A stretch of DNA of 27,540 bases from Clostridiales bacterium. Its GTDB lineage: Bacteria > Bacillota > Clostridia > Oscillospirales > UBA644. The position numbers were made by a program, and so were the translations under genes. The stretch is taken from contig QAKR01000033.1 in the NCBI GenBank assembly GCA_003343705.1, forward strand, positions 1 through 27,540, in the 5' to 3' direction. Shown one piece after another: positions 22,325 through 27,540 of this stretch (positions are counted from its first letter, which is position 1; every line of letters begins with the position of its first letter). The notes beneath the pieces were generated by a model. The model did not search any database. It worked only from the letters and a program-made list of their open reading frames with translations, and had not been told where the DNA came from.

Positions 22325-22828
22325 ATGTACGACAAAATTGACGCATCTACATTAAATTTGACCGAAAAGCTCGTTGCACTTAACCGTGTTTCAAAAACTG
22401 TCAAAGGCGGTAGAAAAATGAAGTTCTCCGCACTGATAGTTGTCGGTGACGGCAACGGCGTGGTCGGTGTAGGTCTCGGAAAATCAATAGAAATTCCCGA
22501 TGCAGTAAACAAGGGAATTGAAGATGCAAAGAAAAACCTTATTAGAGTAGCCACAAAAGGCACATCAATTCCCCACGAAATCGTTTCAACATACGGTTCA
22601 AGCCTTGTTGTAATGAAACCGGCTGCAGAAGGTACCGGCGTTATTGCCGGCGGCGCTGTAAGAGCCGTTATTGAAATGGCAGGAATTAAAGATATAAGAA
22701 CAAAATCTTTGCGTTCACGTAATCCGCAAAACGTTGTTCAGGCAACTATTAAAGGCCTTTCAGAGCTTAGAAATGCCGAAGAGGTTGCTCAGACAAGAGG
22801 CAAGACAGTAGAAGAAATATTAGGTTAA
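22325..22828 (+). CDS. rpsE: 30S ribosomal protein S5
   Basis: A 167-aa S5, important for decoding fidelity and mRNA unwinding at the entry channel. The double-stranded RNA-binding fold is seen in EKLVALNRVSKTVKGGRKMKFSALIVVGDGNGVVGVGLGKS. The C-terminal domain has GTGVIAGGAVRAVIEMAGIKDIRTKSLRSRNPQNVVQATIKGL. AGGAGG precedes the ATG by 9 nt. Confidence 0.98.
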   Translation: MYDKIDASTLNLTEKLVALNRVSKTVKGGRKMKFSALIVVGDGNGVVGVGLGKSIEIPDAVNKGIEDAKKNLIRVATKGTSIPHEIVSTYGSSLVVMKPAAEGTGVIAGGAVRAVIEMAGIKDIRTKSLRSRNPQNVVQATIKGLSELRNAEEVAQTRGKTVEEILG

Positions 22829-22841
22829 GGAGGGTAAATCA

Positions 22842-23042
22842 ATGCCGACAAAAAAGAAATCAGGTAGTGAGGCTCTTAAAATTACACTCGTCAAAAGCCT
22901 TATAGGAAGGCATAAGGATCATATCGCAACAGCGAACTCCCTCGGTCTTCGTAAGATTGGCGACAGCACAACCCAACCTAAGAATGAAGCTACCGTCGGA
23001 AAAATCAACAAGATTAGTTATCTTATAAAAATAGAACAATAA
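22842..23042 (+). CDS. rpmD: 50S ribosomal protein L30
   Basis: A 66-aa L30. The fold region LKITLVKSLIGRHKDHIATANSLGLRKIGDST and the closing GKINKISYLIKIEQ identify it. The N-terminal basic leader (MPTKKKSGSEA) is several residues longer than in many bacteria. AGGAGGG precedes the ATG. Confidence 0.96.
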   Translation: MPTKKKSGSEALKITLVKSLIGRHKDHIATANSLGLRKIGDSTTQPKNEATVGKINKISYLIKIEQ

Positions 23043-23056
23043 GGAGGTGCATCGCG

Positions 23057-23500
23057 ATGAAATTGTCAGATTTGAAGCCTGCCGAAGGTTCAGCTCAAGA
23101 AGCATATAGAAAAGGCAGAGGCATCGGTTCCGGCAACGGTAAAACAGCAGGTAAAGGCCATAAAGGTCAAAACGCTCGCTCTGGCGGAGGCGTAAGACCC
23201 GGCTTTGAAGGCGGCCAGATGCCCCTTCAAAGACGCTTACCTAAACGCGGCTTTTCGAATTATCCGTTTAAAGAGGCTTATCAGCCGGTAAACATCTGTG
23301 TACTCAACGATTTTGATGAGGGCGCAGTAGTAACAGCTGAGGAGCTTTATGAGAGAAACATGATAAGCTCGAAAAATAAGCCCGTAAAAATTCTCGGCGA
23401 CGGCGAACTCGAAAAGAAGCTAACCGTTAAAGCGGAAAAGTTTTCCGAGTCTGCCAAAGCTAAGATTGAAGCGGCGGGCGGGAAAGCTGAGGTGCTGTAA
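23057..23500 (+). CDS. rplO: 50S ribosomal protein L15
   Basis: A 147-aa L15, a late assembly protein. The glycine-rich basic N-terminus (GRGIGSGNGKTAGKGHKGQNARSGGGVRPGFEGGQMPLQRRLPKRGF) is diagnostic. AAGGAGGTG precedes the ATG. The ribosome-binding site of secY (GAGGTG) lies within its last codons. Confidence 0.98.
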   Translation: MKLSDLKPAEGSAQEAYRKGRGIGSGNGKTAGKGHKGQNARSGGGVRPGFEGGQMPLQRRLPKRGFSNYPFKEAYQPVNICVLNDFDEGAVVTAEELYERNMISSKNKPVKILGDGELEKKLTVKAEKFSESAKAKIEAAGGKAEVL

Positions 23501-23503
23501 AAA

Positions 23504-24844
23504 ATGAGCATTTTTTCAACGCTCGTTAATGCTTGGAAAACCGCAGACCTCAAAAAGAAAATAGTTTTCACATTCGGTATTTTCATTCTTTTCAGAATAG
23601 GATGCCAACTCCCTGTTCCGTTTTTAAATGTTGAAGCGATACAGAATTTCTTCAATCCTCAAGTTGGTGGATCGATGACAGAAAGCCTTTTGGGTTATTT
23701 CAATATGCTTTCAGGTAACGCTTTGGCGCAGGGCACAGTGTTTGCTCTTACTGTACAGCCGTACATTAACGCAAGCATTATTATACAGCTTTTGACTGTT
23801 GCTATCCCTTATTTTGAGCGTCTTCAAAAAGACGGCGGCGAAGAAGGAAAGCAAAAAATTAAGCGCATTACAAGATGGGTTACCATCGGAATCGCTCTAA
23901 TCCAGTCATACGGCTACTATACAATTCTTCGTTATCAAGCTAAAGCATTGTTGTATGATCCTTCAACAAATCCCCTTGCAGGTTATATGTCAATGGCTTT
24001 GATAATACTTCTTCTCGTCGCAGGTTCTTGCCTTGTTATGTGGCTTGGCGAATCTATTGACGAACATGGTATCGGTAACGGTATCTCAATGATACTTTTT
24101 GCAAGTATCGTTTCCCGCGGTATCGACCTTCTCTATTACTGTATTGCACTCTGTTCCGGTGCTGCAAATAAAAACGGCACAAGCGAATGGTGGATTGTTC
24201 TTATTATCGTTTTAATGGGACTTTTAATGGTAACATTCATAGTCTTTATGGACGGTGCAGAAAGACGTATACCTATACAGTATGCAAAACGTCAGGTCGG
24301 CAGAAAAATGTACGGCGGACAAAATACGTTCTTGCCTATTAAAGTGGCAATGACAGGTGTTATGCCTATCATCTTCACTTTTGCAATCGTAGGCGTTCCC
24401 GCAACGATTGCCCAGTTTTTAGGCGAATCAAACGGATTTTATCAGTTTGTAAAAAATTATTTTTCACAAACATCTCCCGCTTATATTATTCTTTCGTTTA
24501 TACTTATTATTGCGTTTAATTATTTTTATATCGCAATTCAGTATAATCCAGTGGAAATTTCCAACAACATTAAAAATAATGGCGGTACGATCCCCGGTAT
24601 TCGTCCGGGCAAACCTACAAGCGACTTTATCGTAAAGAGCCTTAACAAAGTTACTCTTTTCGGTGCGCTTTTCCTTGGTGTTATCGCTATTGTTCCGTTT
24701 ATTTTACAGATCATATTCCCTCAGGCTCAAGGTCTTGCGATAGGCGGTACATCTATAATGATTCTTGTAAGCGTTGCGCTTGAAACAGTTAAGAAAATGG
24801 AAAGCCAAATGCTCATGCGTCATTATAAAGGTTTTCTTGAATAA
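23504..24844 (+). CDS. secY: SecY, protein translocase channel
   Basis: A 446-aa SecY, the pore of the Sec translocon in the cytoplasmic membrane, with about ten membrane segments. Marks: IFILFRIGCQLPVPFLN, the plug-region start PYINASIIIQLLTVAIPYFERLQKDGGEEG, and the cytoplasmic loops ERRIPIQYAKR and NNIKNNGGTIPGIRPGKPT that bind SecA and ribosomes. It starts 3 nt after rplO. A possible attenuator follows it. Confidence 0.98.
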   Translation: MSIFSTLVNAWKTADLKKKIVFTFGIFILFRIGCQLPVPFLNVEAIQNFFNPQVGGSMTESLLGYFNMLSGNALAQGTVFALTVQPYINASIIIQLLTVAIPYFERLQKDGGEEGKQKIKRITRWVTIGIALIQSYGYYTILRYQAKALLYDPSTNPLAGYMSMALIILLLVAGSCLVMWLGESIDEHGIGNGISMILFASIVSRGIDLLYYCIALCSGAANKNGTSEWWIVLIIVLMGLLMVTFIVFMDGAERRIPIQYAKRQVGRKMYGGQNTFLPIKVAMTGVMPIIFTFAIVGVPATIAQFLGESNGFYQFVKNYFSQTSPAYIILSFILIIAFNYFYIAIQYNPVEISNNIKNNGGTIPGIRPGKPTSDFIVKSLNKVTLFGALFLGVIAIVPFILQIIFPQAQGLAIGGTSIMILVSVALETVKKMESQMLMRHYKGFLE

Positions 24845-24854
24845 ACGCAGGATT

Positions 24855-24899
24855 AAAGAGGTGAGTACGCTCACCGAGCCCACCTCTTTTCCTCACTTT
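24855..24899 (+). terminator. attenuator-like element between secY and adk
   Basis: AAAGAGGTG (24855-24863) pairs with CACCTCTTT (24881-24889) followed by TCCTCACTTTATTT. The same GGTG can instead pair locally in GGTGAG-TACG-CTCACC (24860-24875). The two folds exclude each other. This looks like a partial terminator or attenuator inside the operon. Confidence 0.5.
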
Positions 24900-24922
24900 A
24901 TTTGAAAGGATTTTTTAAACAG

Positions 24923-25570
24923 ATGCTTAACTTAATTTTACTCGGTGCTCCCGGTGCAGGGAAAGGTACTCAGGCAGTTATGATTTCCGAAAGATACGGA
25001 ATTCCGCAAATATCAACAGGAGCAATTCTTCGTGAAGCGATTGCCGATAAAACTCCTCTGGGAATTAAAGTTGAATCCGTTATAAAAGCGGGCGACTTGG
25101 TTGCTGATGATGATGTTGTGGCAATTGTCCGTGACCGTCTTAAAAAAGACGATTGCAAAAACGGATTTATCATGGATGGGTTTCCGAGAACTATACCTCA
25201 GGCTGAAGCTTTTGATAAAATGCTTAAAGAAAGCGGCATTGAAATTTCAAAAGTTATAAGCATTGAAGTTAAAGATGATGACATTGTCAGCCGTATGTCC
25301 GGCAGACGTGTTTGCCCTATATGTGGTGCATCTTACCATACAGTTTTCAGTAAACCGAAAGTTGATGAAAAGTGCGATAAATGTTTTGCTGATCTGCAAA
25401 TTCGTGCAGACGACAAACCGGAGGTTGTTCTTGAAAGACTTCAGGTTTATCATAAGCAAACTGCTCCTCTTAAAGATTACTATCAAAAAACAGGTAAGTT
25501 GGTTCTTGTTGAAGGTCAACCTGAGATAAAAGATACAACAGAACTTGTTAATAAAGCATTGGAAGCGTAG
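24923..25570 (+). CDS. adk: adenylate kinase
   Basis: A 215-aa enzyme interconverting ATP, AMP and ADP in the cytoplasm. P-loop GAPGAGKGT is at 8-16 and FIMDGFPRT at 82-90. The LID domain carries four cysteines, C131, C134, C151 and C154 (CPIC and CDKC), the zinc-binding lid of Gram-positive enzymes. The frame is open from 24902, but the ATG at 24923 matches the family start; AAAGGA lies 12 nt upstream. It is followed 3 nt later by map. Confidence 0.97.
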   Translation: MLNLILLGAPGAGKGTQAVMISERYGIPQISTGAILREAIADKTPLGIKVESVIKAGDLVADDDVVAIVRDRLKKDDCKNGFIMDGFPRTIPQAEAFDKMLKESGIEISKVISIEVKDDDIVSRMSGRRVCPICGASYHTVFSKPKVDEKCDKCFADLQIRADDKPEVVLERLQVYHKQTAPLKDYYQKTGKLVLVEGQPEIKDTTELVNKALEA

Positions 25571-25573
25571 AAA

Positions 25574-26323
25574 ATGATAATATTAAAATCTCAAAAAGAG
25601 ATTGAACTTATGCGTAGAGCAGGTAGAATTACTGCTGAAGCTCTCGCGGCCGGAGGCGAAGCCGTAAAGCCGGGTGTAACAACAGCGCATATTAATGATG
25701 TAATCGAAAAGTATATCAAATCAAAAGGTGGGAAACCTTCCTTCAAAGGTTATGGCGGATTTCCGGCAGCGGCTTGTATTTCAATTAATGAAAAAGTCAT
25801 TCACGGCATCCCTTCCCACGAAACAGTTATTGCAGATGGAGATATTGTAAGTATTGACGTCGGTGCGTTTATAGGCGGCTTTCACGGCGATACAGCAGCG
25901 ACCTTTGCTGCAGGAAACGTGAGTGCCGAAGCACAAAAGCTAATTGATGTCACGAAGCAGTGCTTTTATGAAGGAATTGCATATGCAACAGCCGGCAACA
26001 GGCTCGGCGACATCGGAGCTGCAGTCTCCGACTATGCTCATAAAAATGGTTTTACCGTTGTTTATGATTATGTCGGACACGGGATAGGAACGCATCTGCA
26101 CGAAGACCCTTCTGTACCCAACTACGGGGTTAGAGGGAAAGGCGTTCGCTTACAAAAGGGAATGACAATTGCGGTTGAGCCGATGATTAATCAAGGTGTT
26201 CCCGATGTAAAAGTTCTTAAAGACGACTGGACGGTTGTCACAAAGGACGGTAAGCTTTCTGCTCATTATGAGCATACGATTGCGATAACGGATGGCGAAC
26301 CGTTAATACTCACATCTCTATGA
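25574..26323 (+). CDS. map: methionine aminopeptidase, type I
   Basis: A 249-aa metalloprotease that removes the initiator methionine from new proteins. The five metal ligands are D95, D106, H169, E202 and E233, with H78 (VIHGIP) and the GHGIGTHLHEDP segment also in place. No N-terminal SEC-C zinc finger. It starts 3 nt after adk, without a strong ribosome-binding site of its own, so it is likely coupled. Confidence 0.97.
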   Translation: MIILKSQKEIELMRRAGRITAEALAAGGEAVKPGVTTAHINDVIEKYIKSKGGKPSFKGYGGFPAAACISINEKVIHGIPSHETVIADGDIVSIDVGAFIGGFHGDTAATFAAGNVSAEAQKLIDVTKQCFYEGIAYATAGNRLGDIGAAVSDYAHKNGFTVVYDYVGHGIGTHLHEDPSVPNYGVRGKGVRLQKGMTIAVEPMINQGVPDVKVLKDDWTVVTKDGKLSAHYEHTIAITDGEPLILTSL

Positions 26324-26339
26324 TGGATACGTCCATTTG

Positions 26340-26380
26340 GCATAAACGAAGTGAAAGTTTGCGAACTTCTCGAGTTATGC
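26340..26380 (+). promoter_or_regulatory. hairpin between map and the KOW gene
   Basis: GCATAA/TTATGC (26340-26345 with 26375-26380) encloses GAAGT/ACTTC (26348-26352 with 26365-26369). No T-tract follows. The 84-nt gap holds nothing else recognisable apart from the ribosome-binding site CGGAGG. Confidence 0.35.
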
Positions 26381-26407
26381 TTAGCAACGATTTGATACGG
26401 AGGAATT

Positions 26408-26671
26408 ATGGACACTGTAAAAAAAGGTTCTGTAGTTGTGTCGGCAGCCGGCCGTGATGCCGGAAAACCGTTTTTGGTTGTGAATTGTGACGACGCATAT
26501 GCATACCTTTGCGACGGCAAAATAAGACCTGTCGAAAACCCGAAAAAGAAGAAAATGAAGCATCTGCGTTTTATGAGCAAAGAAGTAAGCGAAAAACTAA
26601 CTTTAAAACTCGAAAACAACACCAAAATCGAAAACGCTGAAATTCGTAAAGCATTATCGAAGTTCCTATAG
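26408..26671 (+). CDS. KOW-domain RNA-binding protein (L14e-like)
   Basis: An 87-aa basic protein. The N-terminal KOW-type segment (KKGSVVVSAAGRDAGKPFLVV) and the region DDAYAYLCDGKIRPVENPKKKKMKHLRF resemble archaeal and eukaryotic L14e and a small protein found at this place in Clostridia and relatives. The C-terminus (KLENNTKIENAEIRKALSKFL) is a helical extension. It lies between map and infA with CGGAGG before its ATG and infA 11 nt after it. The role in ribosome function or assembly is inferred from position and domain. Confidence 0.88.
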   Translation: MDTVKKGSVVVSAAGRDAGKPFLVVNCDDAYAYLCDGKIRPVENPKKKKMKHLRFMSKEVSEKLTLKLENNTKIENAEIRKALSKFL

Positions 26672-26682
26672 GAGGTACTTTA

Positions 26683-26904
26683 ATGGCAAAAGAGGGCTTG
26701 ATTGAAGCTGATGGCGTGGTTGTAGACATTCTTCCGAACACACGTTTTATCGTGGAGCTGGAAAACGGTCACAAGCTCACGGCCTATGTCTCAGGTAAAT
26801 TAAGAGACAATAATATTAAAATTCTTCTCGGCGACAAAGTCGTTGTGGAGATTTCTCCATATGATCTCACAAATGCGAGAATAAAATGGAGAGGTACAAG
26901 ATAA
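26683..26904 (+). CDS. infA: translation initiation factor IF-1
   Basis: A 73-aa OB-fold protein that binds the A site during initiation. MAKEGLIEADGVVVDILPNTRFIVELENGHKLTAYVSGKLR matches the family; the second half (DNNIKILLGDKVVVEISPYDLTNARIKWRGTR) is somewhat diverged from the common IR-type consensus but keeps the SPYDLT motif. AGGAGG precedes the ATG. Confidence 0.97.
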   Translation: MAKEGLIEADGVVVDILPNTRFIVELENGHKLTAYVSGKLRDNNIKILLGDKVVVEISPYDLTNARIKWRGTR

Positions 26905-26938
26905 TTAACAATACCCGAAATTTAAGGAGGTTTTTGAA

Positions 26939-27052
26939 ATGAAGGTACGTCCTTCCGTAAAACCCATGTGCGATAAGTGCAAAGTAATTAAACGCAAAGG
27001 CAAAGTAATGGTTATCTGCGAAGACCCCAAACATAAACAAAAACAAGGTTAA
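26939..27052 (+). CDS. rpmJ: 50S ribosomal protein L36
   Basis: A 37-aa L36 of the zinc-binding type: MKVRPSVKPMCDKCKVIKRK, then GKVMVICEDPKHKQKQG, with C11, C14, C27 and H32 as ligands. AAGGAGG precedes the ATG by 8 nt. It is the small gene usual between infA and rpsM. Confidence 0.97.
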   Translation: MKVRPSVKPMCDKCKVIKRKGKVMVICEDPKHKQKQG

Positions 27053-27066
27053 TTGGAGGTAAAATA

Positions 27067-27435
27067 ATGGCTCGTATAGCAGGTATAGATTTACCCAATG
27101 CCAAAAGAGTTGAATACGGTCTTACGTATATATTCGGCATCGGCGTAAGCAAATCCAGAGAAATTCTTAATGCAACAGGCGTCGATCCCGACACAAGATG
27201 TAAAGATCTTACAGATGACGACGTTTCTAAGCTTAGAGATTATATAGACAAAAACGTTCAGGTTGAAGGTGACCTCAGACGTGATGTTGCTCTCAACATT
27301 AAACGTCTCGTTGAAATCAGCTGTTACAGAGGCATACGTCACAGACGTGGTCTGCCCGTAAGAGGACAAAGAACAAAAACAAATGCAAGAACACGCAAAG
27401 GTCCTTCCAAGACCGTAGCGAACAAAAAGAAATAA
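27067..27435 (+). CDS. rpsM: 30S ribosomal protein S13
   Basis: A 122-aa S13 in the small-subunit head, contacting L5 of the large subunit and the P-site tRNA. Marks: MARIAGIDLPNAKRVEYGLTYIFGIG and the C-terminal CYRGIRHRRGLPVRGQRTKTNARTRKGP. TGGAGG precedes the ATG; 14 nt after rpmJ. First S protein of the alpha segment. Confidence 0.98.
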   Translation: MARIAGIDLPNAKRVEYGLTYIFGIGVSKSREILNATGVDPDTRCKDLTDDDVSKLRDYIDKNVQVEGDLRRDVALNIKRLVEISCYRGIRHRRGLPVRGQRTKTNARTRKGPSKTVANKKK

Positions 27436-27454
27436 AGGATAGGAGGATAAACTA

Positions 27455-27540
27455 ATGGCACAAAAGACTTCTGCAAAGAAAACAACTATTAAAAGACGCA
27501 GAGACAGAAAAAATATTGAAAAAGGTGCTGCTCATATCCG
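27455..27540 (+). CDS. rpsK: 30S ribosomal protein S11, 5' part (cut by window edge)
   Basis: The first 28 residues are visible (MAQKTSAKKTTIKRRRDRKN, then IEKGAAHI). The KRRRDRKNIEKG.AHI segment and the position after rpsM identify S11, which shapes the mRNA exit region of the small subunit. AGGAGG precedes the ATG. The rest lies beyond the window. Confidence 0.93.
   Translation, partial: MAQKTSAKKTTIKRRRDRKNIEKGAAHI

Noticed and set aside
1..27540. CRISPR arrays, insertion sequences, tRNA or rRNA genes, and phage genes.
   Set aside because: No spaced direct repeats, transposase or integrase motifs, or tRNA-like cloverleaf sequences were seen on either strand.

Overview
The window comes from a low-GC Gram-positive bacterium, most likely an anaerobic member of the Clostridia. 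The signs are strong GGAGG ribosome-binding sites, consensus sigma-A promoters, a zinc-lid adenylate kinase, zinc-type S14 and L36, a KOW-domain protein between map and infA, rubrerythrin, and a clostridial-style AgrD autoinducer precursor. I cannot fix the genus from sequence alone.

Layout. Positions 1-2324 hold the 3' end of one ABC exporter subunit and a complete second one, probably a heterodimer. Then come an unrecognised 156-aa protein (2502-2972), a two-domain class II aldolase-like protein whose second domain has lost every metal ligand (3252-4544), a catalase on the minus strand (4620-6221) and an OsmC-type peroxidase-like protein (6411-6845).

Positions 7140-9012 form an agr-type peptide signalling operon behind a perfect consensus promoter: a DUF5317-like membrane protein, a membrane protein resembling the sensor part of an AgrC kinase with no kinase attached, AgrB, and a 42-codon agrD gene (8884-9012). 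A terminator follows, then a membrane protein with GGDEF and HD-GYP domains (cyclic-di-GMP synthesis and breakdown). No AgrC kinase or AgrA regulator is present in the window. On the minus strand, 10892-12561 encode an ABC-2 transporter (permease and ATPase). PerR and rubrerythrin (12745-13711) follow on the plus strand, so three peroxide-defence loci lie within about 9 kb.

From 13898 to the end lies the S10-spc-alpha ribosomal protein cluster in canonical order, rpsJ to rpsK, with secY, adk, map and infA embedded. It starts with a sigma-A promoter and a roughly 300-nt structured leader ending in an attenuator-like hairpin with a T-tract. Further structured gaps lie between rpsJ and rplC, rpsQ and rplN, secY and adk, and map and the KOW gene. 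No tRNA, rRNA, CRISPR array or insertion sequence was seen.

The best candidates for something new are the kinase-less agr module next to a cyclic-di-GMP enzyme, the S10 leader RNA with its downstream structured gaps, and the aldolase with a dead duplicate domain.
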